From Limnovirga soli (GTDB lineage: Bacteria; Bacteroidota; Bacteroidia; Chitinophagales; Chitinophagaceae): 64,000 nt of DNA. The notes under the pieces were generated by a model. It was not told the DNA's origin and searched no databases. It was given only the letters and a program-made list of their open reading frames with translations. Position numbers and translations under genes: made by a program. Below are positions 29,896 to 39,125 of this stretch, in pieces. Position 1 is the stretch's first letter. Each line of letters begins with the position of its first letter. Location: the NCBI RefSeq assembly GCF_013106755.1, contig NZ_WHPF01000019.1:1-64000 (forward strand). Reading direction: 5' to 3'.

Positions 29896-30318
29896 ATGAT
29901 AACAGTGAATCTTTCCCGTAAACAAGGCGATTATGGCTTTGAAGCCACCGATGCCAATGGTCATACCGTTCGCATGGATACCAGCCCCGAACATGGTGGC
30001 GAAAATTTTGGTGTACGCCCCATGCAAATGCTTTTAATGGGTTTGGGTGGTTGCAGTGCCATTGATGTAATTAGCATATTAAAAAAGCAACGCCAGGAAG
30101 TTAGGGATTATAAAATGGTAATTAAGGGCGAACGTGAAGCGGGTAAAGAACCTTCGCTTTGGGTAGAGATTGAGCTTGAGTTTCACATATATGGCGACGT
30201 AGAAGCTGGCAAAGCACAACGTGCCGTAGAATTGTCTATGGAAAAATATTGCTCAGTTAGTGCAACACTGGTAAAAAGTGGCTGCCATATTGTTTGGAAC
30301 ACATTTGTACACCCGTAG
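29896..30318 (+). CDS. OsmC/Ohr-family protein
   Basis: A 140-residue OsmC-fold protein. The family reduces organic hydroperoxides with a Cys pair; here the first is in MGLGGCSAIDV (about residue 53) and the second in KSGCHIVW near the C-terminus, with the helix SMEKYCSVSATL between them. The fold's beta strands and the central long helix are recognisable. It lies 24 bases upstream of metZ on the same strand, suggesting co-transcription with a sulfur-metabolism gene. YhfA-type OsmC proteins of unknown substrate are the closest kind by length. Confidence 0.88.
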   Translation: MITVNLSRKQGDYGFEATDANGHTVRMDTSPEHGGENFGVRPMQMLLMGLGGCSAIDVISILKKQRQEVRDYKMVIKGEREAGKEPSLWVEIELEFHIYGDVEAGKAQRAVELSMEKYCSVSATLVKSGCHIVWNTFVHP

Positions 30319-30342
30319 CTATAAACAACCAAGTTTTATAAA

Positions 30343-31527
30343 ATGAGCGAGCAAAATAAAGATTTGCATCCATTGACTAAAGCGGTACGTATACAAACAC
30401 CGCGCAGTTTTCAAATGGAACATTCCACACCATTATTTGTAACCAGTAGTTTTACTTTTGAAGCAGCAGATGATATGCGTGGTGCATTTGCTGATGAAAA
30501 TGATGATAATATTTACAGCCGTTTTAGCAACCCCAATGTAGATGAGTTTGTAGAAAAAATGGTAGCATTGGAAGGCGCAGAAGCGGGTTTTGCGGCTGCC
30601 ACCGGCATGGCGGCTGTATTTGGATCTATGTTTGCCCTGTTAAAACAAGGCGATCATTTATTGTGCTGTAGCTCAGTTTTTGGTAGCACCTTTACCATTG
30701 TTACCAAATTTTTACCCAAATATGGTATTGCCTGTACATTGGTGCCCGCCAATGATAAAGCAGCATGGGAAAATGCCGTGCAGCCCAATACCAAAATGAT
30801 TTATCTGGAAACACCTACCAACCCCCAGCTGGAAATTATTGATTTAGCTTGGGCCGGTGCTTTTGCAGCAAAACATAATATTATACTTAATGTAGATAAC
30901 TGTTTCGCCACCCCTTTATTACAAAACCCAATTGCTTATGGCGCACACCTGGTAGTACATTCTGCTACCAAGTGGATTGATGGACAAGGCCGGGTATTAG
31001 GCGGCGTGGTGGTAGGCCGGGCCGATCTTATAAAAGAAATTTATTTATTCTGTAGAAACACAGGTCCTTCTTTAAGTCCGTTTAACGCATGGGTGCTAAG
31101 TAAAAGCCTTGAAACACTGGATGTACGTATGCAGCGCCATTGCGAGAATGCTTTAAAAGTGGCTACAGCATTGGAAGCTAACAACAAAATATCATGGGTA
31201 AAATATCCTTTTCTACCCAGCCATCCGCAATACCAGATTGCCATTAACCAAATGAAAGCAGGTGGTGGCATAGTTTGTTTTGAACTAAAAGGTGGTATAG
31301 AAAGCGGCAAAGCATTTTTAAATAGCCTTAAAATGCTTTCTATGACAGCCAACCTGGGCGATACAAGAAGTATTGCTTCGCATCCGGCCAGCACTACACA
31401 CTCTAAACTAAGTGAGGCTGAAAGACAATCAGTAGGTATTACACCCGGTTTAATAAGAATATCTGTAGGTCTTGAATTTGTGGATGATATTATTAACGAT
31501 ATTACGCAGGCACTGGAAAATTGCTAG
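30343..31527 (+). CDS. metZ: O-succinylhomoserine sulfhydrylase
   Basis: A 394-residue PLP enzyme of the Cys/Met metabolism family, which makes homocysteine from O-succinyl- (or O-acetyl-) homoserine and sulfide. The PLP lysine is K210 in HSATKWIDGQGRVLGG; other motifs are YSRFSNPNVDEFVEK, the phosphate-binding ATGMAAVFGSMFALL and the LETPTNPQLEIID segment. The DGQGRVLGG loop is typical of MetZ rather than MetB/MetC. The last 40 residues contain the conserved PGLIRISVGLE. It is the second gene of a probable osmC-metZ operon with its own terminator. Confidence 0.9.
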   Translation: MSEQNKDLHPLTKAVRIQTPRSFQMEHSTPLFVTSSFTFEAADDMRGAFADENDDNIYSRFSNPNVDEFVEKMVALEGAEAGFAAATGMAAVFGSMFALLKQGDHLLCCSSVFGSTFTIVTKFLPKYGIACTLVPANDKAAWENAVQPNTKMIYLETPTNPQLEIIDLAWAGAFAAKHNIILNVDNCFATPLLQNPIAYGAHLVVHSATKWIDGQGRVLGGVVVGRADLIKEIYLFCRNTGPSLSPFNAWVLSKSLETLDVRMQRHCENALKVATALEANNKISWVKYPFLPSHPQYQIAINQMKAGGGIVCFELKGGIESGKAFLNSLKMLSMTANLGDTRSIASHPASTTHSKLSEAERQSVGITPGLIRISVGLEFVDDIINDITQALENC

Positions 31528-31532
31528 CTATA

Positions 31533-31564
31533 AAAAAATGCTGACTATCTGGTCGGCATTTTTT
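31533..31564 (+). terminator. Terminator after metZ
   Basis: Stem AATGCTGAC/GTCGGCATT (one T-G pair), six-base loop, then a run of T, six bases past the stop. Confidence 0.8.
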
Positions 31565-31613
31565 ATGTAAAGTATTTTCTTTGGTACCCGGCACAATGGC
31601 TATTGGCAGCTAA

Positions 31614-31656
31614 ACTTGCGTCGCACACTTGTACGTTCCTCATTTATGGCAGCAAA
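31614..31656 (+). repeat. Dispersed repeat A, copy 11
   Basis: Perfect core at 31614-31634 and the tail TATGGCAGCAAA at 31645-31656; this is the clearest full-length unit, between two convergent genes. Confidence 0.85.
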
Positions 31657-31684
31657 CCCAGCAAATAATTCAAATAAAACCGTT

Positions 31685-32533
31685 TTACTTTTTCGATTTT
31701 TTGCTAATTCGGTAATTAATACCGGTTTGAAAATTCATCATGCGTTCGCCAATATTAATTTGGGCAAAACCGGTAATATCCCGAACTGTTAATGCCGCAT
31801 TTCCACTTAAATAGGCATATCTTTTAACCGATGCACCTGGGTTGGTGTCATGGTAAATGTCTTTATAATTTTTACCCAATAAGTAATTGGCCTGGGCTTG
31901 AATACAAAACGAACCCTCTGTAAAACCAAAAGCCAGCTCGCTGCTAAGGCCAACTGTGCCTAACAGGCTGTTTGGGGCAATACCGGTTACTTCAATATTA
32001 TTGTTTTTAATATTTTGCCTAAAGCTCAGATATTTACCAAATTCATTTTGTAAGGATGCAGAAACGCCTAAAATCCGCCATTCTGTTTGATTGCTGATGG
32101 GGATAGTAACTACCACACCTGCATTTAGGTTAGCACTGCCAAATGATTTATTGCCGGCATTATTATTAATATAGGCACTATCAAATAGTGGATTATAAGC
32201 TGCGCTGTCAAATTTTTTAATGCGGTAATTGCCTAGCGTAATGCCACCCCCATACCACGCTTTAAATGCACCAAATTGATGGGCATTATAAACATTTCCC
32301 TGTAAATTGTAGAATTGATCCCTGTTGTCTTCATTGGTGCTTCCCATAGTAAATGCGCCGTTTACATATAACTGACTTTTTGCACCATCGGTTTTCATAG
32401 GTAAAGTACGGTAGCTGTTGCTGCTGCCATACAAGGGGCTAACATAATAGGTTCTGGTGGCGCAACCGGTAAAGATTAAACCAATGCCTGCAATTATAGT
32501 CGAAAGAATGTTAAAATATTTAGTCCTAATCAT
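31685..32533 (-). CDS. Hypothetical outer-membrane-associated lipoprotein
   Basis: A 282-residue protein I do not recognise. Its N-terminus is a lipoprotein signal (LSTIIAGIGLIFTGC, lipobox ending at Cys23), so it should be lipid-anchored, probably in the outer membrane. The remainder is rich in Gly, Asn, Tyr and alternating hydrophobic residues, consistent with beta strands, and ends in the basic tail RISKKSKK. No catalytic motif is visible. It stands alone between convergent metZ and a divergent small gene. Confidence 0.75.
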   Translation of the reverse strand: MIRTKYFNILSTIIAGIGLIFTGCATRTYYVSPLYGSSNSYRTLPMKTDGAKSQLYVNGAFTMGSTNEDNRDQFYNLQGNVYNAHQFGAFKAWYGGGITLGNYRIKKFDSAAYNPLFDSAYINNNAGNKSFGSANLNAGVVVTIPISNQTEWRILGVSASLQNEFGKYLSFRQNIKNNNIEVTGIAPNSLLGTVGLSSELAFGFTEGSFCIQAQANYLLGKNYKDIYHDTNPGASVKRYAYLSGNAALTVRDITGFAQINIGERMMNFQTGINYRISKKSKK

Positions 32534-32818
32534 AATGCTTGTTGAGAAACAAATGTAGAAATACGTTGCTTAAAGCAAAAAGAAATAGGATTTGTCGTCA
32601 TAGGTATGATTATTGTTACAGTTTGAAAGGAGATATGTAGAAATCTGGTTTTGCATTTGTGATGAGCCCTTGTGGAAAATTAGTAAAATTTTGGGGAAAA
32701 GCAAATTCGGTAGATTATGATCTTATTATATCTTCGATTATAGAAATTTATTATCTAAACCATCCTACCATCTTATGAAAAACAAATAAAACATTCTAAA
32801 CACCAATATTCTAGTTAA

Positions 32819-33133
32819 ATGGAAAAGTATAACTACACTAAAGACAAAATTTGTACTGCTGTATTATTGTTAGCATCTAATACTGGTGCAATAAAAGAAC
32901 GTATTAGTAATGCATTCTCCATTATTTATTCTTTATCAGAAAAGGATTTTGATACTGACCTGAAAGAAGACTGGAATTTTATATATGGTAACATTGCCAA
33001 AAATTTTCCCTTAAGCCAACAATCTGTAACTTCAGACAGTATTTTTTCAACCATCGATAAAATGGACGAGCTTACCTGTAAATTAATTGCAGAACGTATT
33101 TGTATCCTGGATTATAAACTGCGACTGAATTAG
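32819..33133 (+). CDS. Conserved-looking hypothetical protein, 104 residues
   Basis: A small soluble protein, largely helical by composition, with no recognised domain. It starts MEKYNYTKDKICTAVLLLAS and ends RICILDYKLRLN. The start is preceded by about 285 bases of AT-rich DNA. It is followed by a strong bidirectional terminator shared with rlpA. I cannot suggest a function. Confidence 0.6.
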   Translation: MEKYNYTKDKICTAVLLLASNTGAIKERISNAFSIIYSLSEKDFDTDLKEDWNFIYGNIAKNFPLSQQSVTSDSIFSTIDKMDELTCKLIAERICILDYKLRLN

Positions 33134-33221
33134 GCAAATATTTTATTTGCACGCATTGTGAAACATATTTAGGCGTTTTCTACTTTACTGTATTGTAACA
33201 GTTTGGTAGCACCGCCAACAA

Positions 33222-33253
33222 AAAAAAGAGCCTTTATAAAGGCTCTTTTTTTA
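33222..33253. terminator. Bidirectional terminator
   Basis: Perfect 14-base stem AAAAAAGAGCCTTT/AAAGGCTCTTTTTT with a two-base loop between convergent genes; T-runs on both strands. Confidence 0.9.
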
Positions 33254-33272
33254 TAAAAATATAGTGAATGTT

Positions 33273-33797
33273 TTATTCCAATGTGCCAACAGGTACCTGT
33301 TCTACTTGTACTTTTAGTAAACCTGTGCCTTTAGTAAGACCAATTTGTTTGGCTGCTGTGGTGGTAAGATCGATAACCCTGCCTTTTTTAGCCATTTTAG
33401 GGTGCATTCTGTCGTTAACAATAACTATTACTGAAAGACCACTTTTTAGATTGGTTACCCTTACCCAGCTATTTAATTTAAAATTGTTGCTGGCCCCGGT
33501 ATATTTTTCATTTCTAAAAATTTGTCCTGTAGCAGTTTTAGAGCCTTCGAATGATTTATTATAAAAGCTGGCTATTCCCTTAATTTTTTTGCCTTTAAAA
33601 TTGATATTTATGCTGTCGAAGGCCGGTATTTTAGCACTATCATTTTTGGTATTATTAGCACTGTCAGAATTAGTGAAAGCCTCGTGTGGATTTGCTGTGA
33701 ATGGTTTTGCTGCTGAATAATAAATAGTAGCATCAGATTGTACATCTGTGCTAAGTAAGAAGCAAAGCAGTAAAAAAATAGCGTATGAAGTCTTCAT
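33273..33797 (-). CDS. RlpA-like septal ring lytic transglycosylase
   Basis: A 174-residue secreted protein: signal peptide MKTSYAIFLLLCFLLSTDV, a linker of about 50 residues, then a double-psi beta-barrel. The barrel carries RlpA motifs GIASFYNKSFEGSKTATGQ (the catalytic Asp position of Pseudomonas RlpA falls near here), VRVTNLKSGLSVIVIVND, and a final RVIDLTTTAAKQIGL. RlpA cleaves peptidoglycan glycan strands lacking stem peptides. There is no C-terminal SPOR domain, which is common in Bacteroidota homologues. Activity is inferred. Confidence 0.85.
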   Translation of the reverse strand: MKTSYAIFLLLCFLLSTDVQSDATIYYSAAKPFTANPHEAFTNSDSANNTKNDSAKIPAFDSININFKGKKIKGIASFYNKSFEGSKTATGQIFRNEKYTGASNNFKLNSWVRVTNLKSGLSVIVIVNDRMHPKMAKKGRVIDLTTTAAKQIGLTKGTGLLKVQVEQVPVGTLE

Positions 33798-34098
33798 ATT
33801 CTAATTAAATGCGGCACCAGGTTTTTTCTATTTCACCTCTTTCCAATATGGAATTTCTCAACGAAACCTGGTTCCTTTTTTAAACTAGCCAAAATCTTCA
33901 ATTAACGTGCCAAAAACCGAAATAATAGCTAATGTTATTGATTGTCAAGCTTTTATAAAAAATGGCAATAAGCGCTTTTTATCGTTAACAGGGCAAATGT
34001 CTGTAAAATTAAAATAACAATCGTTAGTATTTTAATTAAAACTTGCAACTAAGGAGTACTGGGGCATGCAGCATTTTTTAAAATCTTACATTTGTTGT

Positions 34099-34410
34099 AT
34101 GGATAGGATAGCAAAAATTTTGTCATTTTTAGAAAGTTCTCCTAATGATAATTTTCTACAACATGCATTGGCTCTGGAATATATTAAAATAGGCGAGGAT
34201 ACCCGTGCCAGAAATATTTTTGAAGAAATTTTGCAAGTTTCGCCCGATTATATTGGTTCATATTATCATTTATCAAAACTGCTGGAAAGGATGGAGGAAG
34301 TTGATTTAGCTGTTCAATGGTATAAAAAGGGAATGGATGCGGCCAAAGCTGCCGGTGATAACCATGCCTACAATGAATTGCAGGCCGCTTATGAAGATTT
34401 GGTATATTAG
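34099..34410 (+). CDS. Small tetratricopeptide repeat protein
   Basis: A 103-residue protein made of about two and a half TPR units (NDNFLQHALALEYIKIGEDT, then ARNIFEEILQVSPDYIGSYY and YNELQAAYEDL). The conserved form begins MDRIAKILSFLESSP, so I place the start at 34099. An upstream in-frame ATG at 34066 has an AAGGAG nine bases before it and would add eleven residues. TPR proteins of this size act as protein-interaction adaptors; partner unknown. Confidence 0.75.
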   Translation: MDRIAKILSFLESSPNDNFLQHALALEYIKIGEDTRARNIFEEILQVSPDYIGSYYHLSKLLERMEEVDLAVQWYKKGMDAAKAAGDNHAYNELQAAYEDLVY

Positions 34411-34421
34411 TCAAAAAAAAT

Positions 34422-34494
34422 GCGGAAATAGCTCAGTTGGTAGAGCATTAGTTTCCCAAACTAAAGGCCGCGGGTTCGAGTCCCGTTTTCCGCT
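34422..34494 (+). tRNA. tRNA-Gly (anticodon CCC)
   Basis: Full cloverleaf: acceptor GCGGAAA/TTTCCGC, D arm GCTCAGTTGGTAGAGC, anticodon stem TTAGT/ACTAA around TTCCCAA (anticodon CCC), T arm GCGGG-TTCGAGT-CCCGT with one G-T pair, discriminator T. CCA is not encoded. Confidence 0.95.
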
Positions 34495-34512
34495 CAGTTT
34501 ATGTTCTTCTCA

Positions 34513-34554
34513 TTTGCTGCCATATGGCAGAAAGCACAAGAGTGCGACGCAAGT
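34513..34554 (-). repeat. Dispersed repeat A, copy 12
   Basis: Minus-strand core at 34534-34554 plus the tail (TTTGCTGCCATA on the plus strand) at 34513-34524, between tRNA-Gly and glnS. Confidence 0.85.
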
Positions 34555-34684
34555 ACAGCCTAATTTGTAACAAATGCCCGTTACATAATTGTTTTTTCTA
34601 TAAGTTATAACAGGTTAAAGGGTGCAATAGTGGTAAACAGTTGCGGCTGATTCCTTATTTTTGTGTACCTACAACAGATTGTAT

Positions 34685-36346
34685 ATGAGTGAGGAGAAAA
34701 GTTTAAATTTTATTGAAGAAATAATTGAAGAGGATCTTAGATCGGGCAAACACAGTAGTATTCTAACCCGTTTCCCGCCAGAGCCTAATGGCTACCTGCA
34801 TATTGGTCATGCCAAAAGTATTTGCCTGAATTTTGGTTTGGCAATAAAATATGGTGGCGGTACTAACCTAAGGTTTGATGATACAAATCCTGTAACTGAA
34901 GAAACGGAATATGTAGACAGTATTAAGGAAGATATTAAATGGTTGGGTTTTAACTGGACTAAAGAATTATATGCCAGTGATTATTTTGAGCAATTATTTG
35001 CCTATGCAGTAACCCTTATTAAGAAAGGACTGGCATATGTGGATGATAGCAGCAGCGAACAAATAGCTGCAGAAAAGGGTTCACCTACACAACCAGGGAT
35101 TGAAAACAAGTTTCGCAGCCGTACTGTTGAGGAAAACCTGCAATTATTTGCTGATATGCGTGCCGGAAAATATGCAGATGGCGAAAAAGTATTGCGTGCA
35201 AAAATTGATATGAGTGCACCTAATATGCACATGAGAGATCCATTGTTGTATCGTATAAAACATGCCCATCATCACCGCACTGCCAATGATTGGTGTATTT
35301 ATCCTATGTACGATTTTGCACATGGCCAAAGCGATTCAATTGAAAATATTACCCATTCTATATGTACGCTGGAATTTATTCCACATCGCCCATTGTACGA
35401 ATGGTGTATTGAACAATTAGGCATTTTCCCCTCACGCCAATACGAGTTTGCACGTTTAAACATGACCTATACCGTGATGAGCAAACGCAAACTGCTGCAA
35501 CTGGTAAACGAAAATCATGTAACCGGTTGGGATGATCCCCGCATGCCAACTATTAGTGGTTTGCGCAGAAGAGGATTTACTCCCGAAAGTATTCGTGAAT
35601 TTTGCGACAGGATAGGAATTGCCAAAAGAGATAATCTGATTGATGTTGGCTTATTGGAGTTTTGTGTAAGGGAACATCTTAACAGGGTGGCCCAGCGCCG
35701 CATGGTGGTTTTTGACCCGCTTAAAATTATTATTACCAATTACCCTGATACAGAAGAACTTTTCCCAACTGAAGATAATCCCGAAGCTGCTGAAAAAACC
35801 TATCGTCACCTGCCATTTACAAAAGAATTGTTTATTGAACGCGATGACTTTATGGAAGTGGCACCCAAAAAATATTTCAGGTTAGCCCCGGGTGCAATGG
35901 TGCGTTTGAAAAGTGCATATATCATTAAATGCGATACAGTAATTAAAGACGAAAACGGTAATGTAACAGCGCTGGAATGCACCTATATACCCGAAAGTAA
36001 AAGTGGTAGTGATACTTCGGGCATCAATGTAAAAGGTACATTACATTGGGTAAGTGCCAAACATGCTGTAAATGTAGAAGTCCGTTTATATGATCGTTTG
36101 TTCCGCTCAGAAAACGTGGCGGCAGAAGAAGGCGATTTTAAAGATAATATTAACCCGGATTCGTTGCAGGTAATACAAAACGCCTATGCAGAACCGGCAC
36201 TTTTGCAATCAGATTTACAGGAACGTTATCAGTTTTTGCGTAAGGGATATTTTTGCCTGGATAAAGATTCAACGGCTGAAAAATTAGTGTTTAACAGAAC
36301 CGTTACATTAAAAGATACCTGGGCAAAAGAAACGCGTAAGGCGTAA
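34685..36346 (+). CDS. glnS: Glutaminyl-tRNA synthetase
   Basis: A 553-residue class I aminoacyl-tRNA synthetase that charges tRNA-Gln. The HIGH signature is in PPEPNGYLHIGHAKSICL and the KMSKS-like loop in YTVMSKRKLLQLV; DDTNPVTEETEYVDSI and HRTANDWCIYPMYDFAHG mark GlnRS rather than GluRS. The C-terminal anticodon-binding beta barrels follow from about residue 345. Start chosen at ATG 34685 (MSEEKSLNF); an earlier ATG at 34661 would add eight unconserved residues. A TATTTTTG -7-like box lies at 34656-34663. Confidence 0.95.
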   Translation: MSEEKSLNFIEEIIEEDLRSGKHSSILTRFPPEPNGYLHIGHAKSICLNFGLAIKYGGGTNLRFDDTNPVTEETEYVDSIKEDIKWLGFNWTKELYASDYFEQLFAYAVTLIKKGLAYVDDSSSEQIAAEKGSPTQPGIENKFRSRTVEENLQLFADMRAGKYADGEKVLRAKIDMSAPNMHMRDPLLYRIKHAHHHRTANDWCIYPMYDFAHGQSDSIENITHSICTLEFIPHRPLYEWCIEQLGIFPSRQYEFARLNMTYTVMSKRKLLQLVNENHVTGWDDPRMPTISGLRRRGFTPESIREFCDRIGIAKRDNLIDVGLLEFCVREHLNRVAQRRMVVFDPLKIIITNYPDTEELFPTEDNPEAAEKTYRHLPFTKELFIERDDFMEVAPKKYFRLAPGAMVRLKSAYIIKCDTVIKDENGNVTALECTYIPESKSGSDTSGINVKGTLHWVSAKHAVNVEVRLYDRLFRSENVAAEEGDFKDNINPDSLQVIQNAYAEPALLQSDLQERYQFLRKGYFCLDKDSTAEKLVFNRTVTLKDTWAKETRKA

Positions 36347-36371
36347 ATGCATATTCGTTTTATATTTAGGT

Positions 36372-36400
36372 AAATGCTGTGTAATGCGCAGCATTTATTA
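36372..36400 (+). terminator. Probable terminator after glnS
   Basis: AAATGCTGTG can pair with CGCAGCATTT (one mismatch) around a five-base loop, followed by an AT-rich but not pure T tract. Confidence 0.55.
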
Positions 36401-36450
36401 TTTAAACCAAAAGCTATTGGCCCATCAGCAAATTATTAATTAAACAACTG

Positions 36451-36491
36451 TTGCGTCGCACTCTTGTACGTTCATATCAATGTGCAGCAAA
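36451..36491 (+). repeat. Dispersed repeat A, copy 13
   Basis: Core TTGCGTCGCACTCTTGTAC at 36451-36469 and tail GTGCAGCAAAA ending at about 36492, immediately upstream of tilS. Confidence 0.8.
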
Positions 36492-36500
36492 AAGAAAAGT

Positions 36501-37835
36501 ATGAGTAACCTGTTAGTGCAATTTAAAAATCACATGCAGCAGCAGTTTCCACAAATAGCTGTTCAAAATAACATGTTGGTGCTCGCAATAAGCGGTGGGG
36601 TAGATAGTGTTGTATTATTGCACCTCCTGGCGGCTTCCGGTTATAACTTGGAGTTGGCGCACTGTAATTTTCAGCTTAGGGCAGAGGAAAGCGAAAGAGA
36701 TGAGGCATTTGTTCAGTCACTGGCCATTCAATATCAAAAAAAATTGCACCTGCGGCGTTTCAGTACAGCTCAAATAGCTGCCAGTGAAAAAAAATCAATT
36801 CAGGAAACTGCACGCACCATTCGGTACAGTTGGTTTGCTGAACTGGTAGAAGAAAACAGGGATACCTATCTTGTAACGGCACACCATGCAAACGATAATA
36901 TTGAAACCCTTCTGATGCATTTTTTCAGGGGCACTGGTATTAATGGCTTACATGGCATTCCACCCCAGCAAAATCGTATCATCAGACCATTACTTTTTGC
37001 CAAGCGGGAAGATATACTTGAGTATGCCAAAGTACATCATTTAAGTTGGGTGGAAGACAGTTCAAATGCACTGGATAAATATACCCGCAATTATTTTCGG
37101 TTAGGATTAATACCCTCCATAAAAGAAGTGTACCCGCAGGTAGAAGATAACTTGTTGCATAATATTGATCGCTTTAAAGAAGCGGAGATATTGTATCAAC
37201 AAGCCATTGATTTACATAAAAAGAAATTGCTGGAGTATAAAAATGCAGAAGTGCATATCCCCATTTTGAAGCTATTGCAAACAGTGCCATTTAATGCGGT
37301 TGTATGGGAAATATTTAAACCTTTCGGATTTAATGCACAGCAGGTAAATGAAGTAAGAAAATTATGTACAGCAGATAACGGTAGCAGTATTTTGTCCACA
37401 TCTTATAGAATAATCAGAAACCGCAATTGGCTTATAATAGCCCCCGTACAAAATATTGATAATACTATAATCGTAGTTGAACGGAATGCCTCAAAAGTGG
37501 TATATGGTAGCGGACAATTGACTATTGATCATTTAAATAAAACAACTAGCTCAATTACATCTGATAATGACACAGCACTATTAGACGCTGATAAAATTAG
37601 TTATCCTTTATTATTGCGTAAATGGAAGCAGGGAGATTATTTTTATCCATTAGGCATGCAGAAAAAGAAAAAATTGTCGCGTTTTTTTATCGACCAGAAA
37701 TTATCAGCAACTGAAAAGGAACAAGTGTGGGTATTGGAATCGGATAAGAAGATTATCTGGGTTGTTGGGTATCGCATTGATGACAGGAGTAAAGTTACCA
37801 ACCAAACAAAGAAAATGATAAAACTACAGGTATAG
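36501..37835 (+). CDS. tilS: tRNA(Ile)-lysidine synthetase
   Basis: A 444-residue PP-loop ATPase that converts C34 of the CAU anticodon of tRNA-Ile2 to lysidine, so that it reads AUA. The ATP loop is AISGGVDSVVLLHLL; LELAHCNFQLR and VTAHHANDNIETLLMHFFRG match the TilS N-terminal domain, followed by the substrate-binding and C-terminal domains (KWKQGDYFYPLGM). ATG 36501 fits homologues; ATG 36480, in the tail of the preceding repeat, is an alternative that adds seven residues. Confidence 0.92.
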   Translation: MSNLLVQFKNHMQQQFPQIAVQNNMLVLAISGGVDSVVLLHLLAASGYNLELAHCNFQLRAEESERDEAFVQSLAIQYQKKLHLRRFSTAQIAASEKKSIQETARTIRYSWFAELVEENRDTYLVTAHHANDNIETLLMHFFRGTGINGLHGIPPQQNRIIRPLLFAKREDILEYAKVHHLSWVEDSSNALDKYTRNYFRLGLIPSIKEVYPQVEDNLLHNIDRFKEAEILYQQAIDLHKKKLLEYKNAEVHIPILKLLQTVPFNAVVWEIFKPFGFNAQQVNEVRKLCTADNGSSILSTSYRIIRNRNWLIIAPVQNIDNTIIVVERNASKVVYGSGQLTIDHLNKTTSSITSDNDTALLDADKISYPLLLRKWKQGDYFYPLGMQKKKKLSRFFIDQKLSATEKEQVWVLESDKKIIWVVGYRIDDRSKVTNQTKKMIKLQV

Positions 37836-37924
37836 TAGTTTGTATTCAAATACAATCAACGGATAAAACCTAGCTGCCCCAAAGGGCATTGTTCAATAAT
37901 CCAATAATGATAAAAGTAGCAATT

Positions 37925-38560
37925 CTAAATAAATTTTTGCCCCAGCATGCGGTATAATTGAATAAGTGCAGCAAGTATAAAAATACCACCCATGATGTAG
38001 TTTAAGGTTTTATTGCTGGTGTTTAATTTGGTTATAAGCCAATTTCCTCCGTACATATAAAGGGCTAATCCACTAATTGTACCTGTACCGCAACCAATGG
38101 TAAAAATATTAAAATCAGTAAAATTTGAGTGAAGCACCCCATTATTAAGTAAGTAAGAACTCCAAATAAACCAAAATGGAATTTGAGCCGGGTTTAAGGC
38201 ACTCATACTAATACCCAAAATAAATCGGTTAATATTATTTTCAAGAAGCAGTGCTTTAGATTCTTTATGTTGTTTGCGGGCTGTCATAAAACTAAAATAG
38301 CCTAACACTAAAAATACAACTACTGTTAGCCATCCCAGAATTGTAAAAAATAGCTGGTGTTGCATAATCCAGTCTACCCCGGAAAGTGTAAGTCTTAAAT
38401 AGATTATTTCAACCACTGCAACGCCTATCGAATATTTCCAGGCATTGGTAAAGTTTTCCTGTACGGCTATTTGCGTAGAAGTAATGCTCATAGAGCCCAG
38501 GGGCAATTGCCCTAAAAAGCTAACGAGCCATCCTGTACAAAAAATAATAATAAAATTCAT
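37925..38560 (-). CDS. LysE-family translocator
   Basis: A 211-residue membrane protein with about six hydrophobic segments, of the LysE/RhtB superfamily that exports amino acids or related solutes. The N-terminal helix with LGQLPLGSMSITSTQIA resembles the conserved PGP region of the family, and a His/Lys-rich loop (TARKQHKESKALL) separates the two halves. The substrate is unknown. It is convergent with tilS. Confidence 0.75.
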   Translation of the reverse strand: MNFIIIFCTGWLVSFLGQLPLGSMSITSTQIAVQENFTNAWKYSIGVAVVEIIYLRLTLSGVDWIMQHQLFFTILGWLTVVVFLVLGYFSFMTARKQHKESKALLLENNINRFILGISMSALNPAQIPFWFIWSSYLLNNGVLHSNFTDFNIFTIGCGTGTISGLALYMYGGNWLITKLNTSNKTLNYIMGGIFILAALIQLYRMLGQKFI

Positions 38561-38623
38561 CTATAAATATGCTGAATATCTGCAAAAAATAGGGTAGCTG
38601 CTTCGTATTGGTACACCATATAC

Positions 38624-38655
38624 AAAAAAAGCCACGTTATTGCTAACGCAGCTTA
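38624..38655 (-). terminator. Probable terminator after rpsT
   Basis: On the minus strand AGCTGCGTTA pairs with TAACGTGGCT (two mismatches) around a GCAA loop, followed by seven T. Confidence 0.65.
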
Positions 38656-38678
38656 TTATAAATAAGTGCAATAAGAAA

Positions 38679-38936
38679 TTAAGCTTTAACAGCTACTTTC
38701 TTAGAAAGTTTACTTTTTAAGTTTGCGGCTTTATTTTTATGGATAATGCCTTTCTTAGCCAGCTTGTCAATCATTGAAATTACATTCGGCAATGATTCAC
38801 CATAAGTTTTCTCATCTTTCTCAGTAGCTTTCAGATCACGGATAGCATTACGGGTAGTTTTACCATAGTAACGGTTTCTGTCTCTGCGTTTAGAAGCCTG
38901 ACGAGTATCTTTTTTGGTAGCTTTATGATTTGCCAT
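38679..38936 (-). CDS. rpsT: 30S ribosomal protein S20
   Basis: An 85-residue, very basic helical protein (MANHKATKKDTRQASKRRDR) that binds 16S rRNA near helix 44 and at the 5' domain. It has the conserved N-terminal basic helix and the C-terminal part KLAKKGIIHKNKAANLKSKL. Length and charge are typical. It is monocistronic with its own promoter and terminator, as is usual for this protein. Confidence 0.97.
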   Translation of the reverse strand: MANHKATKKDTRQASKRRDRNRYYGKTTRNAIRDLKATEKDEKTYGESLPNVISMIDKLAKKGIIHKNKAANLKSKLSKKVAVKA

Positions 38937-38956
38937 ATTCTTTTTTTTTCGGACGG

Positions 38957-38964
38957 CAAAAGTA
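38957..38964 (-). promoter_or_regulatory. rpsT -7 box
   Basis: On the minus strand TACTTTTG fits TAnnTTTG; a T-rich -33-like stretch lies about 20 bases upstream and the ATG about 20 bases downstream. Confidence 0.5.
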
Positions 38965-39125
38965 GGGATATAAGATTGAATTGAAAAATTTTACAGGAAA
39001 ATAAAATTTATTTCTGGCTTTTTTATGAATATTTTGATCTACATACGCTCTACAAATATCTTTTTTTACAATGCAATCAACGATATTTGCACCCTGGCCA
39101 TGTGTAACTTATTAAAATTAAATGG